Shown piece by piece: positions 9,582-22,002 of a DNA stretch of 64,000 nucleotides. Every line of letters starts with the position of its first letter. Within the stretch, counting starts at the first letter, position 1. A program made the translations under genes and the position numbers. The DNA is from Trema orientale (lineage: Eukaryota > Streptophyta > Magnoliopsida > Rosales > Cannabaceae): assembly GCA_002914845.1 (NCBI GenBank), contig JXTC01000149.1, positions 425,018 through 489,017 of the forward strand. Direction: 5' to 3'. A model generated the notes under the pieces. The model saw nothing but the letters and a program-made list of their open reading frames with translations, did not search any database and was not told the DNA's origin.

Positions 9582-12500
9582 ATGGCGCCACCGGCTGCGA
9601 TTCGGTGGTTTGCACTCGTATCAACTCTCATGCTCTCTCTTCTCATCTCTCCTTCAATGGCCATCTACTGCGACGAAGATGATTGCTACGATCTCCTAGG
9701 GTCAGCTCCTCGATATTCGTCTTCTTCTTCCCGATTTACCCTTCTCTGTATTCCATATTTACTTCGTTCCTCTTCCCTGCATTTTTTAGGGTCACGCAGA
9801 GTGCGAACGCTTCCGAGATCAAGAAAGCTTACTATAAGCTCTCCTTAAAATAGTGAGTCTGTTTTCTTTTTCTTTTTTTTTTAATTTAAATTTCTCGTAT
9901 CCCATCTTAATTGAATCCAAAAATGTTCATTATTTTGTGATTTGGGTGTTGAATTCAGTCACCCGGACAAAAACCCGGATCCGGAATCGAGGAAGCTGTT
10001 TGTCAAAATTGCCAATGCTTACGAGGTAATTTTTAAATTCGAGTGCAAAGTTTAATTATGTGAAAAATACGTGACTTAATTTTGAAACGGATTCGGATTT
10101 TGTTATCTTTTTATTTTTTTAAATTTTTTGGCTGAACATTGGAACATTTTTTTTGTTTTTTTGCCACATTGTAGATTTTGAAGGATGAGGCCACGAGGGA
10201 GCAGTATGATTATGCAATTGCACACCCAGAGGAGGTAAGATTGTGATATTAGTGTCAATTTCAAGTATGATCACCAAATTAAATTGAATTGGATTCACCG
10301 AATTAAAATTCGCAATCAGCCATAAAGCAACGATAAAGACACAAGAATTTTAAAGTTGGTTTGGCCTAGCCTACATCAAGGGACCAAGTCTGGAGTTATT
10401 TATAAGTTACAACTGAAACAACTAATGGTTTGGACTCGAGGAAACCAATTACAACCCAAATGCCATAAGATGCCGAGTACAAAAGTCTAACAAATTAAAT
10501 ACATTTGTAGACTACCAATACTAGGCAGCTTCCGTGATTCTAGTTGTTTTATGTTTACCATTCTAGATTTAGTAAAAGCAAGACTTTGATTTCTGGAGTT
10601 AAAAAGTAGTTCTTATTAGTGAGTCTGCTCTTTTCCACTTGGAGTGGTCTACCTGATCGTGATTTCTCTGATACTCTTTTCTGTGCTTTCGTGTACATAG
10701 GTTCACAGCTCCTTACTTTTATGCCGCATTTTATTGAACTCTATAGCTATGAAGTGGATATTATACTTTGTATGTGTTTGTTATTAGTGCAGTATGGTTG
10801 ATCTAGAACCCAACCTCGTTTGTCAGTTTCCAATGTAGTGGACCAGTTTTCGCCTAATAGTTTGGGTTATTGTTCTGGGCCATCCAATTCTGAGACTGCA
10901 TCTAAGAGTTCTATTCTGGTTTTCTAAGATGTTTGTTCATTACCTTTGTCCATTTGCATCTCCATATATGTCTTTCTTGCGAATTCTGTCCCTTGTTAAG
11001 TTGTGCATATATGTCTCATTGATAATTTATGCCGTTCGATTGAAATGCAGTAACTTGGATTGCCAATAAATGGAATTGCAGATTATTTGAGCTTCCTATA
11101 ACAAATACTAAAACTGAAAATTCTTTTTCCTTCTTAGGTATTTTACAACACAGCTCGATACTATCATGCATATTATGGTCACAAGACGGTGAGAAATTTT
11201 ATGTTGTTTTTATTTAGTTTGTTTCAGTTTCATTTAATTTGTTTCTAAAATGGTCTGCCTGTCTGCCTTCCAGGATCCTCGTGCTGTCCTTATTGGCCTT
11301 CTTCTGGTTCTTTCAGGATTTCAATACCTGAACCAGTGGACAAGGTATAATCAGGTATCGTGTTATAGAGACGTCATGTAATGAACTTTGATACTATACT
11401 ATTTGATATATTATCGAATTCTATGGCAATGCTTCTTCTGGTATACCTTAGAAGAAAAATATACTTCTTGCTCTTGGAATGAAAATTTCAATACTTGGTG
11501 GGATCTTCTTATGCAGATTATTCATTTTATGACACCGAAACGTAGCAAAGATTCTCAGGTTTCCTTTTCTGTGTTACTTCTAACTTCTGATGTTTCTTGT
11601 CATTCTAGGCTATAGATATGGTCAAGAAGACACCTGCTTACAAAAATAGACTACAGGCTTTGAAACTTGAGCGCAGTGGAGGAACTACAAATAAAAAGAA
11701 GAGTAACAAGCAGATGGACAAGTATGAGTATAGCTTGATTCAACTTAGAAATTGCAGTGTGTGATAATCATTTTTAAAATTGACAATCTGTTGATTTAAG
11801 ACTAAGAGTTATTATTCAATTTAGATATTTCATCATGGTCATGATTTTAGTAAGTTGATGGTCTTGATGATATGTTTATCTAATGTTGGCATCCTTACCT
11901 TTCAAATTCTTCTGTCTTTTTTTTATTTTTCAATTACTAATTAACGACATTATATCTGTCTTTTGTGTGATTTTTATCGTTAATAATTAATTAAACCAAG
12001 GTGAACCATGTATTTTATGGCAGGAAAAAGGAGGAAGATCTAAGCAAAGAACTTGACCTGCAGATAAAGGGTGCTGAGAAACCTTCTGTCTGGGAACTTC
12101 TTGGAGTCCGCTTTCTACTCCTTCCTTACACCATCTCCAAAGTTAGATTTCTTTTGTTTGGATGTTGTTCAGGAACTCCTGCAACTTACTAAATAGTCAA
12201 AATGCTGGAGTTACGATTAATTTTTTGACCTATTTTGTCTGTTGCCTTTTTATTTCCGAAGTAATGTTTGACTTCGATGATTTTGGGATCATCATCACAA
12301 GACTTATACTTTCTATTTTCTTGGTCCATCCAGCTATTACTGTGGTTTGGCCACTGGTTTTGGAGATACAAGGTGAAACAAGCTCCATATTCTTGGGAGG
12401 ATGCTTCTTACCTGACACAAAGAGCCCTTAGAGTGCCTCCTGATGCATGGAGAAATATTGGTGAGTAAACTTTGAATTTCTGTTATTTTCCTTCTTTTAC

Positions 12501-12929
12501 GACGAACAAGGGAACTTGGTTTGAAAGCTAAAAGTAACTTGTTGACTAGAGTGACAGCTAAACAATGCCACAAAAGTTACGCATAGGTCTCACGTCTTTA
12601 TTAGTATGTGGTATATTGCTTAAGTATCATAGTGCCCCTTTAGTGTTTTTCAATATCATAGTGCCCCTTTAGTGTTTTTCGATTAAGGTGGGCCTACATC
12701 TCCCAAAATAAGGACCATTATCTTCTTGTTTTATTATGTTACGTATTATATCTCTGCTGGTATGGTATACAGATGCTTCGTACAGTTGTCTTTTAGTAAA
12801 TTAACCATTATTTTTGGTTTTACAGAGGAGCCGAGAAAGGAAGATCTTCTACGGAGGCGTTTATGGGAAAAATCAAACTTAGAAAGCTACTTGGCAGAGA
12901 TGCGGAAAGAGTCCAAGCGCAGAAGATGA
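9582..12929 (+). CDS. ER membrane DnaJ chaperone (dnaJ 50-like)
   Basis: Ten exons fit one 300-residue protein: 9582-9700, 9790-9852, 9959-10025, 10175-10234, 11138-11188, 11274-11354, 11609-11721, 12024-12141, 12334-12460 and 12826-12929. All borders are GT..AG and in phase. Residues 1-27 look like a signal peptide. The J domain follows (CYDLLG at 35-40, HPD at 62-64, DEATREQYDYA after it); HPD is the motif that stimulates Hsp70 ATPase. A hydrophobic span lies near 124-140 (AVLIGLLLVLSGFQYL), another near 205-228, and the tail is basic (KESKRRR). The arrangement matches the plant dnaJ 50 / DNAJC25-type family, which works with Hsp70 at the ER membrane (family knowledge). Localisation is inferred. 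The gene ends about 1 kb before TDP1 on the same strand. Confidence 0.93.
12626..12684. repeat. 29 bp tandem duplication in DnaJ intron 9
   Basis: ATCATAGTGCCCCTTTAGTG is repeated at 12626 and 12655. It lies inside the intron before the last exon and does not touch splice borders. Confidence 0.8.
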
Positions 12930-13301
12930 TAGCAAATTTTGTTGCCTTGCTATCTATCCTTAACCTCTTTTTAGTTATTCTTTGGCCAAAGTAAAAGCAT
13001 ATAAGGGAAGAGTTAGCCCATATATCAAGATAGGTGAGCTTTGGTGTCGGTTTATACGAAGAAGAGTAGGATTTTGTTGCCGACTAGAATTTGTTAAATT
13101 TGCCAAATTGTATTGTTATAAACAAACCCCTCAGCCAATGTCCCAGCTTGAGGCTCATAAAGATGTTACTTGATTTGTGTAAACGTTTAACGGGCATAGC
13201 TAATAATTCGTTATATATTGCGTAGTAAGTAGCCATTTAAATTATTTGCTGGGTTTGTTTTGGGATCACTTTGTTGGATTGAAGTTAAAATTTAACTGGT
13301 G

Positions 13302-13630
13302 CATTTTTTGTATTTTGATATTTTATTCAATTTATATCTTGTATTTCGATTATTATCATCATTAATTCTTAAATTTAAAATCTGTTACAAATTTATATCG
13401 TGACATCAATTTAGAGCAGCAGTTAATTTATTGAGATATTTTATTAAACTTATTCTTAGATTAGTTTTTATATAGTTTATTTTTAATTTTTTAAATTATA
13501 TTTTGGTAAATTAATTGATCTAAATCAGTGTCAAGTATAAATTTATAACAAATTTTAAATTTAAGAGTGAATGTTGATAATAATTAAAATATAAGGTATA
13601 ATTTGGATAAAATATCAAAATAAAAGGTAT
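13302..13630. mobile_element. Foldback MITE downstream of the DnaJ gene
   Basis: The left arm (TATTTTGATATTTTATTCAA, then TTTATATCTTGTATTTCGAT and CTTAAATTTAAAATCTGTTA) is mirrored on the other strand by the right arm ending at about 13630. The arms are over 100 bp with scattered mismatches and a short centre. No target duplication was resolved, and there is no coding capacity. Confidence 0.75.
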
Positions 13631-13959
13631 AAAAATGATAATATTTCTAAATTTTTTCTGCCGTACTTTATTCTTTATTTTTTCTATTTATTTTTTTAAG
13701 GTCAAAAGAAAGAACGAAAAGAAAAATTACTATTGTTACTATTATTATTTTTATTTTTTATATTTCCAAGTAAATACATGCTAAATCAATACCAAGCGTG
13801 TTAAAAATAAATAAAAATAAAAAAGCGGCAATCTCAGCTGACAGAGCAGTGGGCGCCGGGCGCCGAGTTGCCACAGTGCTATTCGTTTCTTCTTCATCAA
13901 AACTCCAAAATCTAGACCTTGAGTGGCTGTCTTCCCTTTTGGGACTCTGGAGTCCTGGC

Positions 13960-16900
13960 ATGGTCTCTGCTCTAAGCTCTCATGCAACCCTGAACTCACC
14001 CATGGCACAGCCTAAGGTTCCCTTTGTCACCCTCAACTTTTGGTGCTGTTTCAATATTTTTCTTTTATATTCTCTCAATTTTATTTTCCATGATTTTGTT
14101 CACTCTCTGTAGATCGGTTATTTGATTCCTCTCAATGAAAAGTTAGAAGAAGACCCTTCAGTTCCTCAAATACCCGTCTTTTGGGGACTGAATTTCATCG
14201 GTAGGAACGGCGTTTCGGTGCAGGAGAAGAGACTCAGTCGCAAGCATTTAGCTCTTACTGCCTCTCCCAATGGTTCTGCGAATTTGGTCGTGGTAATTTA
14301 AGGCTCTTTACTGATTTTTATTTAAGAGAAGCCTATTTTGGCATTTGTGTTTCTTTTTTTCTCGTTTGATTTTATTGGTTTGGTATTGTAGGAAGGAACC
14401 AACCCAGTTGTTATTAATTCTGGGAATATCAGGAAGAAGCTTTATTCTCGGGAAAATGGGAGTATTAGTAGTGGAGATGTTATTGAGTTGATTCCGGGGC
14501 ATTACTTTTTCAAGTATGTGACATTGAGTGGTTCAGATGATGGAAGAAAGGCTGGGGAAGGTGATGCATTGGGTCGAAAGAGGTTGCGACAAGCATCGGA
14601 GGCGAATGTCTCTGAGACGAATTCAAAGGTAATACCTTTTGAATTTATGAAGTCTTTTATTTGGTATTTCTCTAATGGAACATGATTTGAATAGGTGGTA
14701 GAATTAGTTATTGTTGTTTTCCTGATAAAAGAAATAAAAAATGAATTTCAATTGAAAGTGATATGTCGTATGTTTTGGGACTGTAAAGATTCTTGAGGTG
14801 GAAAAGAAGGGAAGGGTGGAAGCAAGCAGTTTGGTGAGTGGGAATGCAGGGAGCTCATTGTCTAAAAGAGACAGTAATGAGGAAGCCATTCGGCATTTCC
14901 GTGTTTCTAATGATAAATTACCACTGACCTTTCGGCTTTTGAGCGTACAAGGACTGCCTCAATGGGCAAATACCTCTTGTGTTTCTATTAAGGATGTGAT
15001 TCAGGTTCAAATTCTACTCTCTTTCTCTCTTTTTTCTTTTTTCCCTTCTTCTTCAAGGAAATGCTACTTGCTCATTTTCTTATGTTCTAGTAGGTTTAAG
15101 TGCTTTCCAGGTTGTGTCCTAACATTTTTTGTGTTTTGTTGACTGGGTTAACTTGCACATATGCAGCATGTGCCGAATCAATATGAAAAATTCTCAAAAT
15201 GGAATAGGTTATCACTTGATTGATTGCCTTTTTTTGTTTTGATTTTAGTTTTGATTGCTAACTTTTGAATAGGGGGATATTCTCTTTGCTGTCCTTTCCA
15301 ATTACATGGTAGACATTGATTGGCTGCTGGCTGGTAAGTTTTGTTCTATTTCGTTGTGGCATATGCTCTGTAGAGTTCCTAGTTCACTTCTGTTTTCTTT
15401 CTTATACCATACTGGTGAATCGCACCAATATAAACCTCTTTAAGCTAATGATAATGTTACTTCCCTCCAAACCCCAAAATACTATGTAGCATGTCCACTA
15501 CTTGCGAAAATACCTCAGGTGCTGGTAGTTCATGGTGAGGGTGATGGTACACTGGATCATATGAAGGTTGGGTTTTTCCCTAGTTTATAGTTCAGTTCAT
15601 CCATCCTTCAATTTTTTTTTTCGTCATAAAAAAAAGTCCTTTTAACTTATGATTCTCTTTTCAGAGAAACAAGCCTGCTAGTTGGGTTCTGCACAAACCG
15701 CCATTGCCCATTTCTTTTGGGACGCACCACTCAAAGGCCATGCTTCTTGTTTATCCTCAAGGAGTGAGAATTATTATACATACAGCAAACTTAATCTATG
15801 TTGATTGGAACAACAAATCTCAAGGTTTGTGGATGCAAGATTTCCCTTGGAAAGAACGAAACAAGCCAAGCAAAGGATGTGCGTTTGAAAATGATTTAAT
15901 TGATTATCTCAGTGCACTGAAGGTTAATATACTAAGCTAGCTGGATAATGGAGTTTCGGAGATTAATTAGCTATTTTAATCCTGTTGTTTCATTAATTCC
16001 TCTAAGTGTGAGAAGACAAACTTTGATCATTTTCTTAACTTTGGTATTATGTTATTCACATTAAAGCGCTGTATGAGAGTGGAATCAATAATTTATTGCC
16101 TGTATAAAATCTCTCTGCTTCTTCGACCACAATATAAATTAAAATGTAGCTCACCTGTGAGATATGTACTGACATTTCTTTTACTATTTGTTTTGAGAGT
16201 CATTCACCTTATTGATGCCACTCCGGATCTGTACAATGAATTCTGTATTCTTTGTTCGATATTTACAGTGGCCTGAGTTCTCTGTTAATTTGCCAACTCT
16301 TGGAAGTTTCACAATCAATTCATCATTTTTCAAAAAGTTTGATTACCGTGATGCAGAGGTATGGTTTCCATCCCCTTCTTTTATGCATTATCTTCTGTCT
16401 AATGCTATTATTTAGGCCATATGAGAAATACCTGCCTAGCTTTCAGGTGAGGTTAATTGCATCTGTCCCTGGATATCACACGGGTGTAAATTTGAAAAAG
16501 TGGGGACACATGAAGTTGCGTGATGTACTCCAGGAATGTACTTTTGATCCAGAGTTTCAGAAATCTCCTCTTGTTTATCAGGTAGACAAACTATGCTACC
16601 TTTTATTAGTTGCTCAGATTGACTAATGCATCATTAATTTAATTATTATTGCTCTACCTTTTATTAGTTGCTCAGATTGACTACCGCATCATTAATTTAA
16701 TTATTATTGCTTTAGACCTTTTCTTGATCTCTATGCATTTAATGAGATTGTGGAAGTGAATGTGCATTGGATGCGTGCTATACAAGGAGTTAGTAGCAAT
16801 GATGCTAATAAAATGTGCTACACAAGAGATTCTTTATTGTAATATTATTTTGTCCTTTTTACAGTTCTCCTCCCTGGGTTCTTTGGATGAGAAGTGGATG

Positions 16901-18921
16901 GCTGAACTTGCATCTTCAATGTCATCAGGTTTATTAGAAGATAAAACTCCTCTGGGCCCTGGAGAGCCACTAATTATATGGCCCACTGTAGAAGATGTCA
17001 GGTGCTCTTTAGAGGTACTACCGAGTAGGTTGTTCTTGTGAATCTTGTTATCGTACCCAGTTCTTTGGCTAGAGTTCTGTGGCTAATGACAGAAGATGCT
17101 TGAGGTTTTTTTTCCTTGGCTGTGCTGTAGTTCTGTACCTAGATACCTGTCAATAGAATGGTTGATGCATGTCCACGTTCCACTGGGAAGATAGTTTTCA
17201 ATAAAAAAAATGTAAGAGTATGCAGATGATTAATGCTAAAAAGTCAGTGGATATCTGCTTAAGAAGCCTTTCATACGTGTGCATATTATTAATTGGTAAC
17301 TATCCTTTAACACTGATGCATGAATTCTGTGATCTATAACAGCTGTGATGTTGCCAATAAGTATTTCTTTTGGTGGTTAACATTTCTAGTATGTCCAAAA
17401 GGAAAATGTGAAATAATACGTTTTGGGGTCAATAAGTGTGGCACACATGGCTCAGGTCATGTATTAGTTGTAAAGTAAAATGTAAGTCAACTTTATTTCA
17501 CAAAATTTATTGAGGTTGGTGCAACATAAAACTAAGCTACCTTACGTTATGTCCTTATGGTGTGTGCACGAAAGTATGTTATTCTCTTTGCTTTGATTTT
17601 ATTGTAGTTATTCTCTTTGCTTTGATTTTATTGTAGTTATTCTCTTTGCTTTGATTTTATTGTTTTTACACTCTTTGCTAGGGTTATGCAGCCGGAAATG
17701 CCATTCCAAGTCCACTGAAGAATGTTGAGAAAGCATTCTTGAAGAAATATTGGGCCAAGTGGAAGGCAAGCCACACGGGCCGCTGGTACATGTCTCTCTA
17801 GTGAAATTTTGGACGAGGAAATCTGACTTGTACCTTTGTGTACTCATTTTCTGATACCTTGACTGAAGAAACTGAAAATCCCTTCGATATGTTTAATTAG
17901 AAAACTCAAATTTCCAGTTTTCCTACTTCGTTGATGAAATTAGAAAGGAACCCTTAACATTTTTTTAGTTCAAGTCCTTTAAATTGATAGTAAAACGCGT
18001 CCCCTTTCATTTCAGTCGTGCAATGCCCCATATAAAGACATTTGCTCGTTATAATGGTCAGAAGCTTGCGTAAGTGTCCCTTTCAAACCCGTTGATCTTG
18101 TTTCTTTGGATCATGTTTTAAAGTTTCTGGTTGAATGCTTTGTTGTGTTGTTAAGACTGCCAACTCATACTATTATGTTTCATGACTGTAATTCCCCAAC
18201 AGTTGGTTCTTGCTAACTTCAGCGAATCTCAGCAAAGCTGCCTGGGGTGCTCTGCAGAAGAATAATTCTCAACTAATGATCCGTTCGTACGAGGTACTCA
18301 GTATCAGAAACATGTTTTGTTACTTACATACATGATCCGACTTGAAAATATCAAATATGTTGTATGTATGAGTTTCCTATTTATACGACTTAGTTTCCTA
18401 CACCCTTTTTTGTTATGTTTCAGCTGGGAGTGCTGTTTTTACCATTTAAAAGGTGCAGTTCTGGATTTTCTTGTACCACTACTGGGAATACTGCACAGGT
18501 ATTCTGATTCATACAATTATTTTTCCCCTTTTAATCACATTTGGAATTCTAAACATTTTCTACTTGACGGAATCTCAGGTTAATTGCGAATCATCGAAGA
18601 ATTCTATATCACAGAAAGCAGAATTGGTGACTCTGAATTGGCAAAGAAGCACGAACACAGTTTCCTCATATGATGAAGTAATTAAATTGCCCGTGCCTTA
18701 TGAGCTTCCTCCACAGCCATACTCTTCAGAAGGTCAATTGCTTCTCTCTTATTTCATTTATTCACTGTTTCCTTTTTCTTTCATAAGTTACATTCACCTG
18801 ACACTTATTGTTTTTAATAGCAGATGTTCCATGGTCTTGGGACCGTAGATATAACAAGAAGGATGTTTATGGTCAAGTTTGGCCACGACATGTTCAGCTG
18901 TATTCTAATCAAGATTCTTGA
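13960..18921 (+). CDS. TDP1: Tyrosyl-DNA phosphodiesterase 1 with N-terminal FHA-like domain
   Basis: Sixteen in-phase exons give 678 residues: 13960-14016, 14113-14292, 14392-14628, 14789-15004, 15273-15333, 15490-15566, 15665-15922, 16269-16358, 16447-16581, 16865-17014, 17682-17785, 18016-18069, 18203-18293, 18424-18498, 18579-18732 and 18824-18921. Both HKN catalytic motifs of the phospholipase D superfamily are intact: H298/K300/N318 ([13 protein letters not shown]) and H527/K529/N548 ([18 protein letters not shown]). The enzyme hydrolyses the bond between a topoisomerase I tyrosine and a DNA 3' end, in the nucleus. Residues 20-125 resemble an FHA domain (FIGRNG, then LSRKHLAL, then TNPV). 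The ATG at 13960 is the first in frame; a second lies at 14002. The C-terminal PWSWDRRY fits the family end. Confidence 0.95.
16596..16710. repeat. 58 bp tandem duplication in TDP1 intron 9
   Basis: CTACCTTTTATTAGTTGCTC starts at 16596 and again at 16654, and both copies run through CATTAATTTAATTATTATTG. It is intronic. Confidence 0.85.
17579..17663. repeat. 29 bp unit, three tandem copies in TDP1 intron 10
   Basis: TTATTCTCTTTGCTTTGATT, followed by TTATTGTAG, starts at 17579, 17608 and 17637. The repeats end about 20 bp before the acceptor of exon 11 and include repeated TTGTAG sites that could serve as decoy acceptors. The consensus acceptor used in the gene model is TTTGCTAG at 17681. Confidence 0.9.
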
Positions 18922-19649
18922 GATTTCCTTTTTTTTTTTTAGTCTCTTTTTTCATTTCCATGAAAATCAACATGAGGCGCTTGCACTCTAGGCACTAATG
19001 ATTAGTATTAACGTCGGGACACGGATTTTTATGATAATATTTGCGTCAAATTAGCCTTGATCTTGTCCTTCTTATCTGCTTAGTTACTTTTTCTTTTCTT
19101 ATTGGAACTGTTTAATAATAACAAAATTGATTGGGATATTTACATCCATGATCCATCCCGTAATATACCAGGCAAATAAATAAATAATTTCTTCATTCTT
19201 TTTACGAGATTAGTAATTGTAACGCAGTTATTGATTTAATGAGTACTGTAATTTAAATGAAATACACTGTTCAAAGAATATTGTTGTACGCTACGTCGTC
19301 CCCCCCCTCCCCCCGGCTGAAAGAGAAAAATTACTATCACAGAAGATGATTGATATGAATAAATTTATCTCCAATTGATTCGGAATTTGTATCCGTTACT
19401 AGCGCATTTACTTCTAGAAATATTGGAATCATAAAAAGGAATAAACAATAATAACCATACCATATATGTTACCATGTATCTCGGCTCCCATTAGAGAATA
19501 TCTGATTCTGTTATAACCATTCTACAACTCAAATATTCTCATTGCATTTCACCAAACCAAACCAAAAAAAAAACAGAAAAAAAGCACATTCATCTTTGCT
19601 TGGAGCACAAGCTCTCTCTCTGAAACAATCACAGTGACCTGCAACTCAT
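18922..19649. other. Intergenic region between TDP1 and the Ubl gene
   Basis: It holds the TDP1 3'UTR and the promoter of the next gene. A C-rich run (CCCCCCCTCCCCCC) lies near 19300. The last 100 bases before 19650 are a CA- and CT-rich leader. No gene is seen. Confidence 0.5.
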
Positions 19650-20486
19650 ATGGATGTGACCTTCGAGCCCCAAAAAGGGAGACCCTTCTCCATTGAAGTG
19701 GGTTTTTTTGATACGGTCCTAGAGATCAAGCAAAAGATTGAGAAATACCACTCCATACCGATTTCTAACCAAACCCTCGTCTTCAATCGCCAAGTTCTCC
19801 ATGATGACCGCGACGTCGCCAACTGCGAAATCCTCCAAGACTCGCGCATTCAGCTCGTTATCGCCTCCTCCAACTCCGAAAGTCCCACTCTCAAGATGGA
19901 CTCCTCCTCCTCCTCCTCCTCCAGTCCCGGCCACAAGAAGAAAATCAGCCTTAACGTAAAGATACCCACCTCCAAAATCCACGTCCCCGTAGAGATGGAC
20001 GTAAACGACACCGTTCTAGCATTGAAAGACAAAATTAGTCAAGAGATGGACCCTGCTGCCGCTTCGGCCAGCCGGGTAGTTCTTCACTCCTCCGGTGGTG
20101 GCAGAGAATTGCAAGATAATCGTTCTTTAGGCGAATGTGAACTTTTTGACAATGCGGAGATCGAGGTGAGTATGAGGCCGTCGCCTACGGCGGCGCCGGT
20201 GATGGCCACGGCGATGGTGGGGCTGAAGAAGTTAAAGCTGACGGTGAAGACGAAGTGCGGGACTAGGAAGATTCAGGTGGAGGTGAACGCATCTGATAAT
20301 GTAGGGGAGCTGAGGAAGGAGCTACAGAAGCTTCATCAGAGGCTCCATTTTCATCTCCCACCAGAGGGTTATTTTTTCATTTACAAGCAGAATGTGATGG
20401 ACGACGACAAGTCGTTTCGGTGGCACCATGTTGCGCAGGGAGATACAATTGAGATTTTCAATGGCAGCGTTACAGGAGGATCTTAA
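19650..20486 (+). CDS. Protein with three ubiquitin-like domains
   Basis: This single intronless frame of 278 residues contains three successive beta-grasp ubiquitin-like units. Unit 1 covers 1-75 (FSIEVGFFDTVLEIKQKIE..LVFNRQVLHDDRDVANCEI). Unit 2 covers about 98-176 (KISLNVKIPTSKIHVPVEMD..RELQDNRSLGECELFDNAEI). Unit 3 covers about 195-275 (LKLTVKTKCGTRKIQVEVNA..IFNGSV). A Ser run (83-90) links units 1 and 2. None ends in a processed Gly-Gly with a tail as in ubiquitin precursors, although unit 3 is followed by the terminal TGGS. It is therefore probably a non-conjugated adaptor-type protein. Plants have families of such multi-Ubl proteins with little known function. The start is the first ATG after a leader-like stretch. 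Confidence 0.88.
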   Translation: MDVTFEPQKGRPFSIEVGFFDTVLEIKQKIEKYHSIPISNQTLVFNRQVLHDDRDVANCEILQDSRIQLVIASSNSESPTLKMDSSSSSSSSPGHKKKISLNVKIPTSKIHVPVEMDVNDTVLALKDKISQEMDPAAASASRVVLHSSGGGRELQDNRSLGECELFDNAEIEVSMRPSPTAAPVMATAMVGLKKLKLTVKTKCGTRKIQVEVNASDNVGELRKELQKLHQRLHFHLPPEGYFFIYKQNVMDDDKSFRWHHVAQGDTIEIFNGSVTGGS

Positions 20487-20695
20487 TTTTTTTCTTTTTT
20501 TTGACCATTTATTATTTCTTTTGGTTATTTCTTTTGGCCCTAATCATGTGCCTGCTATGTAGCTACAATATTGGTTGTTCTTGAAATTTTAAAACCAAGA
20601 ATAGCATGAAAATATATAGGCTCTCATAATACCAATTTCCAATCCTAATATCTTGTGCATGTAGTGGTCACCACTTCGTTTGTCTTTTTAATTTT

Positions 20696-21179
20696 GGGAT
20701 AATCCTAAAATCACTCTTTATTATAGTTAAATATCACAAAAAAACATTCTTTGAAAATCCGGAAGTTTTTCTCTATGTATTCTTTATAATAGGAAAAAAC
20801 TCTTATGTATTTTTTGGTCAAATTTTTAATTAATTTATTTCTAAATGACAATAATGCCTTTGGGATATTAATTTTTTCCCCTTAAAAAAAAATTTATACA
20901 ATTTTCCCTTATTTTTAATCCGAAATTTAAAAAAAAAAAAGAAATTTTGATTTTTTTTAAAATAAAAAAATAATAGATTATATGAGTGTTTATAAATAAG
21001 TTTTTGAAAAAATATTTTAAGGGCACTTTACATATTTCACATCAGAAGTTTAATAAAAAAGAAATGTAGGGTAATATTTTTTTTCTTGTTAAAAAATAGC
21101 GAGAATACTTTTAGATTTTATGAAAATCAAGGTTTACATGTAGTATTTAGTGAGAATAGAAGGGTGTTTAGGACACTCC
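20696..21179. mobile_element. Inverted-repeat MITE downstream of the Ubl gene
   Basis: The left end (GGGATAATCCTAAAATCACT, then CTTTATTATAGTTAAATA) is mirrored by the right end on the opposite strand (GGAGTGTCCTAAACACCCTT, then CTATTCTCACTAAATA). The similarity extends roughly 100 bp with indels. The interior is AT-rich, and no clear target duplication was found. Confidence 0.6.
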
Positions 21180-22002
21180 ACAAAGAACCACTTTAAATTT
21201 CTGAAATTTTCTAATGATATTTTATCTTTCCATAAGAAGTCTATTCCATACAATTCAACTCAATATATATATATATAATATTCTGGATGGTCACTCTCAA
21301 TTCAATAGGTATTTTTTTTGTTTTAATTTATCTATAGGTACTATTTTGCATAATTAAAATTCACCACATATTTTCATGGTAAAAGATAGAAAGAGAAAAG
21401 CATTAAATATAATGTGTATTTATTTATTTTTTTTTTCAATTACTCAAATTATGGTAGCTATTAAATTATGATCTAATAGCTAAAAAAAATAAATAAATAA
21501 AAATAAATGTATACTGGATTATAGCCCATTCTGGATGATCATCTACATATATACATGTATTATATTGTGTTCTCTTCGGTTTACCCATTTGTTTCTTTCG
21601 GCCCTAATGTGTTGCTATATAGATTGTCTTGAAACTTTTAGCCCGGCCATGAAAATTATGCTCGAATGGAAATTTTCCAATCTTGTTAGTTGTTTTGTTG
21701 TTTGTTTATTTTTATTTTTTCGTTTTCTAATGTTTCTGAAAATTTCGTATCTTGTCTTGTCTTGTTATGTGAATGATCGATTTTTCCTTTTCCGCTCTTC
21801 AGATTGATCAATAAATCTTGGGGAAACTACATGCAATTTAACAGTAAAACTTCCCATTCTAAAAGAATAAAAAGCTGTAAAACTATTACACATTTGAAAG
21901 AAGACAAAGCATAATTTAGTAGTTAGATGGTTAGATCAATGGTATATATTCGTGGCATTCGCTCAATGATTCATACAGTTACTAATTATATAATATAAGG
22001 GC
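21180..22002. other. AT-rich intergenic stretch with MITE-like pieces
   Basis: It includes TTCAATAGGTATTTTTTTTG near 21302 and its mirror-like counterpart (CAATTACTCAAATTATGG) near 21438. Similar phrases occur in intron 1 of the MYB gene (58751-58815), so a small dispersed repeat is likely. No gene is visible. Confidence 0.4.

Noticed and set aside
10260..10520. Possible small transposon in DnaJ intron 4 (GACACAAGAATTTTAAAG..GGTTTGGCC)
   Set aside because: The style is repeat-like, but no inverted or direct ends or target duplication could be found.
13798..13959. Upstream extension of TDP1 to 13798
   Set aside because: The frame is open, but the codon at 13798 is GTG and the first in-frame ATG is 13960. 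The added residues are basic and low in conservation.
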